Below are positions 13,087-26,900 of a stretch of DNA of 64,000 nucleotides, in pieces. Source of the DNA: Ascarosepion bandense (Eukaryota; Mollusca; Cephalopoda; Sepiida; Sepiidae); contig JBBBDQ010001935.1 of the NCBI GenBank assembly GCA_037127315.1, positions 2,028,501-2,092,500 of the forward strand, given 5' to 3'. The position numbers and the translations under genes are program-made. Within the stretch, counting starts at the first letter, position 1. The number at the start of each line of letters is the position of its first letter. The notes beneath the pieces are model-generated. The model was not told the origin of the DNA. It searched no databases and was given only the letters and a program-made list of their open reading frames with translations.

Positions 13087-15684
13087 CAAGTCTAATTATG
13101 TTTTATTTCAACTTGCCTTTCACTAAGACTTGAAAAAACAAGGGGTAGATTTACTATTTAGCTCGTAAAGTTGTCAGTGATAAATTTTGTTTCCCAATCC
13201 AAGTTAACTGTAAACCAAATTTTTTTTATCCTGGCAAGTGATACTTGTTAATCCTCCTTTGTACTTTGCAGTCATCACTGCTTTTTCTAAAATGGTCTCT
13301 TTTCCTGTTTAGATATATTATATGCAATTAACTGTTAATGATTCTACAAGAGTAAAGGAAAGTTTCATGCTTATGATTTCTTATCCGAGACATTGTCATG
13401 TTGTCTTAGGATGAATATATATTATTGCTTCTTTGTTTTTCTCATTGTTTTAAATTTCACATTTGAAAATTGAAAAGCTAATGTCCCTTACTTTGTAATG
13501 ATTAAAACCTGTGACACTTTTAACAGGAGAGAATTTGACAAACCAAGAATTACCACTAAGAGAAAAATTAGGTGAGATTAACTAAATAATAATACATTTA
13601 AAAAAAAAAAAGTAAGCATAAATTTATGTAACCCATAATTAGGCAAAGAAGGGGATTTTGATATTCACGTGACACATTAAGGGCAAGAGATGCAGAGGGA
13701 AATGGCAAGTAAACCTCCTTAATGAGCTTGCGTAAATAAATTCTAAAACAGGGAGTGATAATATACAAACATTGCTAAGAGTTATGAAGAATAGGAAGTT
13801 GTAGAGAGCCATTATCACTCACATTGTGAAGGATCATTGCCCCTAAAAGAAGGATCAGCAATATGGTTGTGGAAAAATCGATGTTGCCAATTTTGGTAAC
13901 TTTTAATTTGGACAATTTTTTTCTTACATCCTTTACAAGTTGGAAATTTGCCTTTGCTGGAATTTCAAATATAGCTTTTGATCAATTATGCTTTTTTTTT
14001 TCTTTGGCTTCATGCATGCACAGATTGTTAACCCAAAATTGTTTCATGGTGCATCATTTAAGTTTGTTACATTAAAACATTGATCTTTAAACAACACTCA
14101 GCCAGGTGAAAACAAAGAACAACATTATGGTTTATCTTAAATTAGATTTCTTTTAATGCATTCAAAAGTTAATAGTTAGAGTAAAAGGAAAGGATCATTT
14201 CCAAGTCTTGTTTGATAATTATGGTTAACGTCCTTAAAAAACCCTATAACTTTTATAACTTAGAGAGTGGTTTACTTCTTGCCTCCTTGATTTATTTTAT
14301 TTTTCAGCTGGAATCAATAAAATATTTGAAAATATTTATCAAATATCTGGGTTTGGTTAGTATCTCCTAAACACATTTAAGAAACAAACAAACAAAAAGC
14401 AGTGACTTGGTGCCACTTGTCATCTGGATTCTTTGAGGGATTAAATAATGAAATTCCAAATGAAGTATCATGTTGAAATCAATTTTGTCAAATTATTTTT
14501 GTATTTTCTGCATCTTATGTCTTCTGGCATGTACCAAGTAATTTAAACAAATGGAAAGATGGATCTCAACACCCAACATACGCATTTGCTCAGTTTTTTT
14601 TTTCTATCTGTAAATACAAATTTACATTTTTTGCCATTAATTCTGAAGTACAATAGTACTTCAGAATTAATGGCAAAAAAAAAAAAAAAAAAAACACAAT
14701 GTAGAAGTTTATGTACAAATTTTGTTATTTGAATTTTTTTGCTCTGTTACTGTAATACTTCTGGTTTATTTTTTATATGAAAGAGTTCTTTGGGTACAAA
14801 GTGTCATATTTAATGCTTGGACATTTTCTTTGTGAGGGAATCTTTGGAGAATATCTTTCCTGCTGTTTGCTAAAAGAAAACCTTCTAGTAAGTGTTTCTG
14901 TTACCTTCATTCTATTCACCTGTTCATACGGAATGTATTTGTAGCCTACAATATCCTGGTTTATTCTTACCTCTTTTAGCACTACAGAAAGAAGAGAGAA
15001 TTCTACAAGAAAGTGTACATATTTTCTGCCTGATAGGCAATAAAAAGTTTGTGTTTAGCTGACTGGTGCTATTTATTCCTAAGCACAATGAGATGCCAAG
15101 AACTTTTTTCTGTATAACAAGAATTTTTTAGACTACAGTGTAAAAATAGCACCAATAGAGGGGATCTGTTAACATAAAAAAAAAAGTTGAGAAATTCATA
15201 ATGAAATTGGAAACTTTAACCCATTAATTCATGTCCTGCCCCACTTTTGTGTGTAGAAAAAGCATTATTTCAGACTTGTTAACTACTTTATTAGAATTAA
15301 CTTCTGATCCTCTCTAATCATGCAAATATTTGGTGCACTGGATGTAATCATTGATTTCTTTTTATTACTATCCTTTGATATAATGTCAATACATAGAATA
15401 CAAGGCACAAGTAATTTGTAGAACATTGAGAAGTGAAAACCTATGCTATTTGTCTCAATGTGAGCCTCTCTATTGATGGTTTTGTGAGCAGGAAGAACTA
15501 AACGGATTTCTCTTTTAATATGAGATATGCAGTATGGTGGTCATGGTTGATTAGTATCTGTCAAATCATATAAAGCTTCAATTACAACTCACTTTTTGTA
15601 TGAAAAAGAATTAAAAATGTTCAGTGACTGTTTGAAACTTGAACAAAACTGCAAATATTGAAAACTTCTTTCTTCCTTGATACC

Positions 15685-15717
<33 letters not shown>

Positions 15718-16407
15718 TCCTTTAAAATCTGAAGGTACTGGACCCTTTCCTGAAATTATTATTTTTTTTTTTTTTACTTCTTTAAGTCTTTTGATCATTG
15801 AAATGGATTTTCTTTCCTTTTACAAGCTGATTGATAAAAATATTAGAAAATTTTTAGGTAACTAAAATATTAATGATCTCTAATTTTCTGGTAGAAATGG
15901 CATCATATAATTTCAAATGACAAAACATTTGTTTCCAATGATTTTTTAAAATAAAAATGTATATTTCATTGCATATATTATATCTGAAGAGATTGCCCTT
16001 TGCTTATGTGTGGTGAAGGTTTCCCTATGAATCTAGAGCAAAAACAGCACTCCTTTTATACAACAAGCCAGTCAACTACTGACAACACAAAAAAATCAGA
16101 AAAAGAACAACATTAATGAAAATAATACTATCACATATTTTGTGATATTTTGAGATAAATCTTTGTTGGTATAAATTTATTATTGTGATGGTAAGGATAA
16201 GTCTTAAGCAATTTTTACAGTTTATAAATAAAAGAATTAAGATTAAATAAGTGAGACTTTGGCATATAATTTTATCATTCACGCAGATAAGTCTTTCTAG
16301 CCATTATTAGTTTATGCTCTCTAATTACTTTTTCATCTGTACAAAGAAAGGAAAAAGTTGGCCACTGACACACACACACATACACACAATAATACAGAGG
16401 AAGGCAG

Positions 16408-16442
<35 letters not shown>

Positions 16443-19357
16443 AAAAATCAAGGCAGACACGTTATTTCGTGGTGAATCGGACGTATAGGCCTATTTCAGG
16501 TGGACCATCATCAGCTTCCGTCTTTATTTTACAAAGAATTTTTCACGAATTCGTGTAAAATCCTTTGTAAAATAAAGATGGAATTCATGTAAAATCCTTT
16601 GTAAAATAGACGGAAGCTGATGATGGTACGCCTGAAATAGGCCTATACTTCCAATTCACCATGAAATAACGTGTCTGCCTTAATTTTTCTTATATTTGCT
16701 CTATATGTATTTATATGCATATATGTTTAGAGCTCTCTTAGAGAGTTATCCTACCACTGTATATACAGGATACTCCTTTGGATTCTTCTATACCCACACT
16801 GCATACTGATATAATTTCCATCCAAGTTTTTTTTTTTTACTGTCCTAAACATTTCTCATTTTGGATTTAAATATCTATAAAATGAGCTAATTGTTCTAGA
16901 AGAATTAACTCCCAAATACCTCCTGTCCTTTGAAGTTCTTAGTAAGGTTTGTCTTTTGCTATTCTTCCTAATCTTTGTTCTGTCGACCATTTACACAAGT
17001 TAGATAGGTTATTCGTTGCTTTCCTGTGTCTCTTTTGTGTTCAATATGTCCTGTGAGTCAAATTCTCTAAGACCGCTTTCCTTGTTACGTGCCCTAAAAA
17101 TTTCAACTCTCTTCTTTGTTTTGCTTAAAACTTTCTTGTTACTCATGTATTTAGTCTATGGTATTCTCAGCATCCTACTTCATACACGAGGAAATTATTT
17201 AGCATTCACTATGATACAGAAAGACTGATATTAAGTAACAGTTCAGCAATCTTTTCTTTGTAATGAAATTTTCCTGTTCCTTAAGACTCTATTTCACTTT
17301 TGGAAGGCATCTTTCACTATTTCAATGTAACTTCAGATTTTGGTGTCATATTTTTCTTTACACTGTTCAAACATTTCCTAGATATTTAAATTTTTGTATT
17401 TGCCTGGTTTTGATATCTTCAGTTTGTAGTCTGCAAATTTTCACTCATTGTCTGTTTTCTCTTTGTGGCCTTTGTTGAAAGAATCATTGTCACGTGATAT
17501 TAGTGCCAGATTTCAGGCTCACCTCTGCTGAATAGACCTCTTCTATAAACAGTTAATTTATATTTACTAATGAGTGGGTTATTATTGAGGTCAGAATGCT
17601 GCCTGATCGTATCTAGTCTAACTGAAAATGATCGAAAAATAATCCTCTCTCTCTTTCTACCTGACCCACTTAGATAGTATTTTAAGATGTCTGAAGCAAC
17701 TGGTTGCCTTGCTCACAAAAGAAAAACACTAAGCTAAGTATTTTGTAACTTTTTTTTTTTCACTATGAAATTTAGTAACACAATTTTGAGTTGGCAAAAT
17801 TTGCTAAAAATCAAAAAAAAAGTTTTGAAAGATTCCTGAATGTTACATTCACAATGTGTTGAACAAAAAATTGTATTAAAAATAACAATAATTTTGGTCA
17901 CACCAGTTGTCATACATGTGTGAAAAAATTTATGACTAAAATAAAAAAAATATTCTTTTTATATCTTGTGTGCATTTATATTTATGCTTATATAGGTGTG
18001 ATTTTTTTTTTTTTCCTGTGGCTGTTGACCTTGGATCCATCAGCAGCTACTTCACCTTGCAGATATAGATGTCTGTTCTGAAAGCATCCAGTCATATTGG
18101 AATATAAATATTAGAGATTATATGCGATCATATATTCCGACGTAAAATTAAGCACAAAATGTTGCCTTTGATGATACTTATACAGGATAAGGCTATACTG
18201 TCTCTCCCTTCCCCACATCTGCATGAGTTCTGTCGTTAGTTTTTGTTTCCTGTTATTTTTAAAAGTCTAACAGGCTATGAGCCCAGATGATGGGATAAAA
18301 GGCTGCAGTTGATACTGTTATATCAATGCTACAAACCAGAACTCTCCACGCATTATTCAATGTTGATATTGAGTTAGGAGATTCTTGTTGGTGGCATTTC
18401 AAACATATGAAGCTAGCAGAGTTTTCTGATGAAATAATAGCCTTTTGTTATATCTGTGAATAACCCTGATTATTATGGACAAGCATACTTGATGAATCCA
18501 ATACAAAAATCTAATTTTATTTACATTGTTTGGACTCTTGTCCTCATCTTTATTGCCATGTTTATGACATTTCGGCTGTTGTCCGTTCCAGCTTTCATCA
18601 GGTGCTAGGAAACATTGTAAACATGACAATAAAGATGAAGACAGCAGTCCAAACAATGTAAATAATACCTCATCTCAGAAGTATGGATAAATCTGATACT
18701 TTGTAAATATTAGTTAGTGAAAAAGTAAACTTGTTACAGTTTTTGGCATTGACAACTGCAAGGGAAAGAATTTTCCTTTTTAATTGTTAAAATACAAACA
18801 CCAGATTAATAAATTTAGAAAACTATTGAAAAATATTTTCTGTACCGTATTTCTGCTGGACACTGTTTTTATGTATTTTATATCATAACCTCTGACAAAG
18901 TTGAGCAGTTATTGAGGATTCCTATTTATTTAGTATTGCCAAATGACAAATTGAAGTTTTCAAACTGTTTTACTGTAGAAATTTGTGCCAGATTCAAACA
19001 TATGGCTTCTTAAGAAAGAATGCTTTATTCTAACAGGGCAAAATCAATTTTCAATTTTGTCACTTATGTCCCCCAAACCTTGAACAAGTCTGAAAATGGA
19101 TGCATATTTTAAAGGAGCATATACTGTTAAATATAAGAGACAATGAATGTCTATTATGTTTAATCATGAGCCGTTCTAAACATCGTATTTTGGCTTTAAT
19201 TTCAGTTGAAAATAAAGACAAAAATTCTAACATTTGGATGATTTTTTATTAAGTTGATTCTAAGCGGTGTGACGTCATTACAAATTTACGTTTGCTATTT
19301 GGTAACTGTCTTAGCAAAATTTTATGTCAACACAAGATAAAATCATCTTTGATGGTC

Positions 19358-19399
<42 letters not shown>

Positions 19400-20948
19400 G
19401 TTAACGTCCCTGTAACCTCTCTGAAGATGGCTCATGTGAGCCGAAAGATTAGAACCAACTTCATGAACATTAACATTTGGATAATTTTTTATTAAGTTGG
19501 TTCTAATCTTTCGGCTCACATGAGCCATCTTCAGAGAGGTTACAGGGACGTTAACATTTAAAAAAAAAAAAAAAAATCGACCATCAAAGATGATTTTATC
19601 TTGTGTTGACATAAAATTTTGCTAAGACAGTTACCAAATAGCAAACGTAAATTTGTAATGACGTCACACCGCTTAGAATCAACTTAATAAAAAAATCATC
19701 CAAATGTTAGAATTTTTGTCTTTATTTTCACCTGAAATTAAAGCCAAAATATGATGTTTAGAATGGCTCATGATTAAACATAATAGACTTTCATTGTCTC
19801 TTATATTTAATGGTATATGTTTAGAAAATTATCTGCTGCCTTGATATACTAAATTTTAAAGGAACTGTATGTATGTTAAGAGCTAATCTCTGTAGATTAA
19901 ACTAAAAGATCATTTTACAGTTTTGAATAATCAAAAGTTAAACCTTTTGCATTCAAAGTATTTTTTCAATGCAGAACATGTCAATGGCAGAGATTAGGAA
20001 AGGGGAAAATTATACTTTGATTTAATTAAATTAAATTAAAAACAGTATCCACTGCGTTTGTTAAAATAATTGTTTATAAATTTGCTCTCCACTTTTCTGG
20101 TGTGCATATCTAAAGAGATGCCATTTGTGTCATACCTTTGATGGCATACAGTAATGTTTCACATTGGGTGATGTTGAGGAAATGTTGAGGGACAATAACA
20201 AAGTCATTAAGTGGAAGTTTATTCAGAGGAAACCTTAGTCCATGAAGGCAGTCAGCAAACAGATGATGACTTTTGTTTTGTTTTTTTAACTGAGACTGAT
20301 AGTGGAGTTTTTTGAGATGACGAGGCTCAGACATGTTAATAAGAAACTGATGTTTCATGTTCATGATGATTGAAAATGTCTATTGTCTAAAAATTTCTTG
20401 AAAGATGAAATTAAGAGTTGACTGCTTGTTGGGTAAACACATATATAAACAAACAGTTTAAATCAAATGCAACAATCAAGAAGTCTGTCTCAATATTTAT
20501 GAAGAGAGAAATATATATATTTTCTTTTTGAGCAGCAGGTGCTCTACTGTATTAATATAAATAAAATGGAAGCTTATACATTCATAATGTTATTTGTTTA
20601 AAACATTTTGTAAGTAACTTTTAAATTTTAAACATCTGACATATCTTAATTTTTTATAACAATGAATAAACATTTCATAAAAATTCAGATATTCTCTTAA
20701 TCATTTGATATAAAAGAAAAGCCCAAAATGATTTTATGTGATAGCAGTTGCATTTCTTTTTATAACAAAAACTGAGACAATTTTTTTTCAGCTGATATGA
20801 AAATAAAAGACTATATTGGATCAATTGCTAGGTCTGCTGCTAAGAAAGTTGGTTCACTATGTCATATGAGACATTTATTTTTCTCCAGAATCTATCTTAC
20901 ATATTTGTAAGTTTAGCATTTGTTCATGCATTGAATATTGCTGCCACA

Positions 20949-20984
<36 letters not shown>

Positions 20985-23900
20985 ATTATTATTTTTTTTT
21001 TATTTTTTTATTTTTTGCATGAAATTCCTATTACAATGGAGGGGTGCTTAAAAGTTCTTGGCCCACATGAAGAAATTGTTTGCAACAAAAAATTTGATAT
21101 TGGTTATATTTTTGTAAGTTGGTCAGGCTGAGAATATTTCCTCCTCCTTGTGCCATGAAATGGAAGATGAAACCGCACACAAATTGTCTGAATGAAAATG
21201 TCATTAATATTGTTCAATATGTATATCTATAACATCCTAAGAAATTAATATTATTAACCTAGATATAGATCCAACATAAGTTATGAAGTTTCTCCAATTT
21301 TAAAAACATTTTTATTTTCTTATAAGAATTCATTTACTACATTTACTTATTTTTATCTTATATTATGTCCATACCACATATTTATTTGTTCTTAGATAAG
21401 TTTCATATATATATATATACACACACACTTGAATTTTTTTTTTATTTTGTTTCTTTTTCTTGCAGCGGTTCTTTGAAAGAACAGACACATCAAAAGATGG
21501 CCAAGTTGATTTTGCAGAGTTTGTCCAATATGTCAGTGAACATGAGAAAAAACTAAAACTTTTTTTTCGCAACATAGATACGAATCAAGATGGTAAGTTT
21601 TTTTTTCTTTTGTCATGACACAATAAGTAAACATTTGGCATTTCATTAACTGAGAAGCTGAAATTTATAAAATATTCTATTAAAACAATTTTTCAGAAAA
21701 ATAGGTTTCTCAATTCTTAATGTTCTTTTCTATTATTGATGGGCTTCCTTCCTAACATTTTGTTTAAGGTGGTGTGAAACGTCAACATCTTGATTATATC
21801 ATTATTTTTTGTTCTAGTTAGGTGTGCTATTTATTCTTAGCTGTTGCTGCTGTTGAATCTTCAAGAGATGTGATTTCTGTTATTTGGCATCATCCTTTCA
21901 TTCTATAGTGCCAGACCAAAAGGTTTAAAGAGGAGATGGTTCTTTTTCAGATCATCTGGCATTATTCGCTCGGTTCCTTTGACCTAAGAAAGCAGTTGTA
22001 AACAACTGAGAGTTTAGATATTTTTGAATGTTTTTTTTTTTTTTTTTTTTTGTTTCTTATGCACCCATAAGTTTCCATCTGATAAGGCTATTTAAGAACA
22101 TCACTTTAATTTTTAGGTGAATATTTTGGGTTTTGTAGAAAAGCTACCCTTAGCATAACTTATATTCCTTTTCTTTAGCTGCTATACTAAATAATTAGCT
22201 CTATATTATGTAAAATGAAATTTTAAAATATATTTTTTTTTACTTTATACTAAAATGCTTGCACTGTAAATCAAGAAATGGGAGGAAATTTAATGACTAT
22301 TTAATAAAAAGTTTGGTTGGAATCAGGATGTCATGATTTTTCAAAATAAATCATCCTGGCTAGTTCATTTGTCACTCAAAAGTAATATATAATGCCAAGT
22401 ACATTAATTCTAACTTAAAGCTTCATCGGTAGTATTCACTGATAAATTATTGCATTATGCTGAAGAATCTCTGGAAAACTGAAAACATTTAAAAAAAAAA
22501 AAAAAAGTATTTAACTCTGGCATATTCTCGATCCTTGAAGCATTTCTTCTGCCTGTTAAGTGTCTTTTGTCTCCCAGAGATTTCTCCATACCGCAGTTGT
22601 TTAGATCAGTGGGTGTTGATCATGTGCATGACATGGTCAATGCAACCTGTATTTTCTGCAGAAGAATGTGGACACTTTCAATATAAAAAGATGAACTGAT
22701 CTGTCATAAAGCAGAGAGTTAATTTTTTGTTGTTGTCTAAAATTTACTCAACTATAAAAATGGCATCCTTTCTTTCTGCTATCAGAGGACTAAAATAATT
22801 TTTCATAATTGTAACTGCTTATATCATTCTCTTTTGGTTTTCCATTGTAGAAAAAATATTTTTCTTTTGCTTTTGAATATCATTTAAGAGGAAACCCGAT
22901 TGTAATAAAAGTTCTTTTTCATTAAAAAATTTCTTTAGATCTTTTGTTTCTGACACACTCATGGTTTTATAGCTTACCTTCAGTCATTGATTTATAAAAT
23001 GAATTCAGAACATGTTACATATTTAATATCAATTATGGTATTTAGCAAAGCTATTTTCTAACCAACTGTAGGTTGAGTTAATAATCTTTTTTGTGTTATG
23101 TGTATTTCTTATATTGGGTATAAAACAAAACACGTTTTTGTTGATAGATGGCATCATGGTGTCTAATTTTAATTTCCTTGAAAAAGATCACTGTAATGTC
23201 AGTATGCAGTTTATTTTTATTTTTTTCCAAGTAAAATAGATTGGGAAAATATATCTTTGACATATGTTCTTGTTTTCTTTAAAGAAAAGTAAAAATATGG
23301 CAAACTTATTAAAATATTCAAAGTTTATGGAGAAGATTTTTTGACAGTGATCAAAAGTGTCAAAAGTGGTTTGCAAAGTTTTGTGCTGCTTCCTAGGTGA
23401 GTAGACTAGTTGAAGTTGATAACAATTAGATCCATATATGACTTGAGAATATTCCATTATACGAAAGATCACCAACTTACACAAGCTTAAAATCTGGTGT
23501 TAAAAATTGTTTACATCGGCTTGCTTTGTTATGTTAGTCACTGTGACATGTCGATTCCACATCAATTAAACTAATAAACACTATTGGACACTATTTCCAT
23601 GGATTTACTATTTCAACATCTTAATGTTCAGTTTTCAAAATAAATTGAATAATTTTAAGAATGGTGTGTGGAATGGAAAATATTTCAGAAAACAAGTTAA
23701 ATATTTTTTTATTAAACTGCATTTGATCTTTGAATTAACTTTATTTCACTCTTTTTAATAAGTTATGCTTTAAAGAGTGATTATTAATAAGCTTTATTTC
23801 TTGACAGGCCTAATTTGAAAATAATATCAGAGCTGAAAATAAAAACTTGTAATTTTCTATACATTGACTGATAAAATTGTAGAAATATTTGTCATCATCA

Positions 23901-26900
23901 TAATTTTTTTTTTCCTTTTCCTTTTTGCTTCACTTGAATCAGTACATATAAATTCTACATTGATTTTTATTTTAAAACAATGCCTATGCAACTTGGCATT
24001 TTCCATTATAAGATGGGATTGTTTATTCTGACTCTTTAAATGTTATCCTTAGCTAAGTTTATACATTATAATTTTTTTTTTTTTTTTTTTTTGCATAAGT
24101 AAAAAGAAAGTTATGTTATCACTGAAAATGAAAATATTGTTTCATTATCCATACAAATAGAGGAAAAAGAAAATCTCAACAACATCAGATGTTGATTTTT
24201 CAAAGAGGAAATCACTGCTGCCAAGGCTGTATGTAACTCAAAAGAAATAACTATCATTATGGGAGACCTGAATGCCAAGATATGAGAAGACAAAATAGAC
24301 AGGAATTTCAGACTAGAATCCTGAAATGAATGTGGTGATAAATCCAGTGATCAATTAATTACCAACCTAGATTCAGGAGCACCCAAGATGCCTGTGACTA
24401 TGAAGAAGCTTTCCAGGAGGAAACATAAAAAAAATAAGAACAGATTATGTAACTATCAACAAAAGTCTCAAAAATGCAGTTGTGCACTGCAAAGTATACC
24501 CAAGTGTGGACTGCAGGAGTGACCATCTTCCAGCAGTGTTCTACATCAGAGTAAAACTATGGAGTGTAAAAAAGGCCTAAGCAACACTTAAACTGAAATA
24601 TGATAAACTTCTGAATGACCTAAGTTGAAAGGAGACATACGAAAACAGTTAGAAACAAATACAAGCTGAATGAAAATCAAAGTGGAACATGTCAAGAGAA
24701 ACACTAATGACGTTGGTGAATGAGATCATCCAAAAGAAAATTAGACAAGAAAGAAATGAATGGATAACAGAAGAGATGCTGAAAAAGTAACGGCAAACAA
24801 TGCCAAAGAATGAAAAAGAATACCAAAAACTAAACACAAATGTAGACAATTTGAAGAGGAATAGATCAATGGAAAGTGCACAGAACTAGAAAATGAGTGA
24901 CACAAACATATCAAGTATGCAGAACAATAAAAGATTTAACAGGGCAAGAGGTGAGCCAACCAATAGGCTCTATAAAATCTAAGGAAGAATAATTGATATT
25001 AGGAAAAAGAAAACGCTCCAAAGGTTGAGCAAATATGCACAAAAACTTTTTTTTCATTATACAACAGAGAAATCTGTTGGGAAAATATGGAAGAGCCAGA
25101 AATACTAAAAAGATAAAATCACTACTGGACAAGATGAATGGGGGGAAAAATACAGCAGGGCTTGATGGGATTGAAATGGAAATGCTCTCGGCTAGACAAA
25201 TTCAGCATTGCAAAAGTAATAAATGAAATACACAACAGTAGTTACATTTCAGAGGTCCTTACTAAAATAGTCTTCATAACATTAATTAAAAGACCAAGTT
25301 TATGTTTTATAGATTACACAGAAGCATTTGACAAGGTAAGGTACAAGGATATATTGGAACTGCTGGGAAAACTATATCTAATTGTTAGAATAATCCAGAA
25401 CTTGTACAAGGAGCAAACCACCTGCATAGGGATAGAAATTGTGTTGCTATACAAAAGTAGAAAAGCATGTGAGACAAGGGTGCATCTTCTCTCCAGATTT
25501 GTTAAACATTTACAGTGATGACATCCTAAGAGAACTGAAAACCTTATCAGGATTTATTATTGGTGGAAGTAAATATAAGATATGTAGAGGACAATGTGTT
25601 GATAACTGACTTGGAAAGGAAACAAGAAGACCTCCGAGACAGGGTAGTAGAAGAAAGTGAAACAAAACAAACTATCAACGACAAGAAAACAGAAAGTATG
25701 GTTATCAGCAAGAGACAGTCTGAAAGTTGAGTTATAAATTGGCAGTAAACATCTGGTAAGCGTTTTAACATAGGATGAAAAATATGACACCAAAATTCGA
25801 ACATGCATTGGACTAGTGAAAGAGGCATTCCAAAAGCTAAGTGCTGAGAAATAGAAAAATTTTGTTATGTACAAAGAAAAAAGTGCTGGATTGCTATGTG
25901 GTAGTTATCATCTTATATGGCAGTGAATGTGCAACAATTTCCTTACAGATGAGGAAAAAACTAGAAGCAACAGAAATGGGGTTTTACAGAAGGATCTGAT
26001 GAATAGGGCATGCAGTAGAATCAGGACAGAAATAGGACAAGGACAATGCAGTTTTGTCAAGGACACTGGAACAAAGAATGCAATGTTTATGCTCAGAAAG
26101 TTATCAGAAAAGTCGATACAAATGCAGAAGGACATGTATCTGTTTCATAGACTACGCAAAGGCATGTGACAAAGTACACCACAAAGACTTGATAGAAATG
26201 CTTGGCAACCTTAACATATTCTGAAAGGACATCAGTGATCAAGAACCTGTACTAGCAGCAGGCTGCCTGAATACAAACAGTAAATGAGTTCAGCAGACAT
26301 ACAAAAATAGAAAAGGGTGTAAGACAAGGATATTTTTTTTTTTTATATCTATTCAACATATATAATGAGAAATTCTGAGAGAAATAGAATTTCTACCAGT
26401 AGTTATCATCAGCAGCTATAATCTGAAGAATTAAAGTGCTGATAGACATGGAAAGGAAACCACAAGACCTCCTACAGAAAGTAGCTAAAGAAAGTGAAAA
26501 GAAAAGACTAAACATAAATTAAAAGAAAACTGAATGTATATTCATTAGTAAGAAGAGCAGCCCAAAATACCAACTACAAGTTGGGGATAATGAAATCAAA
26601 CAGGTACAGAAATTTAAATGCCTGGGAAGTGTTCTAACAGCATGGAAAGGTGACACTAAGATCCAACGGCATATTGACATAGCCAAGGATACATTCCAAG
26701 GGCTGAGTAAATTATTGAGACACAGGAAGATTTTATTGGAAACAAAGAAACAAGCATTAGACTGTTATGTGATATGTCCTCCTTTATGGCAGCAAATGCT
26801 GGACAATCTCCTCAAGGATAAAGGAGAGACTTGAAACAACAGAAATGTGGTTCTACAGAAGGATACTGAGGATACCAGGGACTGAACATGTGAGCAACAG

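Larger units (their letters stand above)
16436..16695. repeat. Long inverted repeat with hammerhead-like arms
   Basis: Left arm about 16436-16537 and right arm about 16590-16695 are near-complementary (GGCAGACACGTTATTTCGTG against its complement in CATGAAATAACGTGTCTGCC). The centre holds two copies of a ~35-bp direct repeat (GTAAAATCCTTTGTAAAATA) and a CACGAATTCGTG palindrome. Each arm carries a CTGATGA ... GAAA core, in opposite orientations. Confidence 0.8.
4904..21465 (+). other. Intron 1 of the SCaMC gene (16.6 kb)
   Basis: Begins GTAAAT and ends TTGCAG. Apart from the repeats listed separately (SINEs, LINE tails, AT-rich dispersed repeats, hairpins at 14.6, 16.5, 18.6 and 19.1-19.8 kb, microsatellites) the sequence is AT-rich with many homopolymer runs and no supported coding sequence. 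Stretches such as 5000-7130, 8800-9550, 11500-12590 and 13100-13660 hold nothing I can name. 20955-21460 shows only AT-rich sequence, a TA microsatellite and the polypyrimidine tract before exon 2. Confidence 0.85.

Noticed and set aside
19292..19612. Two open frames sharing a VNVPVTSLKMAHVSRKIRTN segment on opposite strands
   Set aside because: They are the two arms of the palindrome translated in mirror orientation, not genes.
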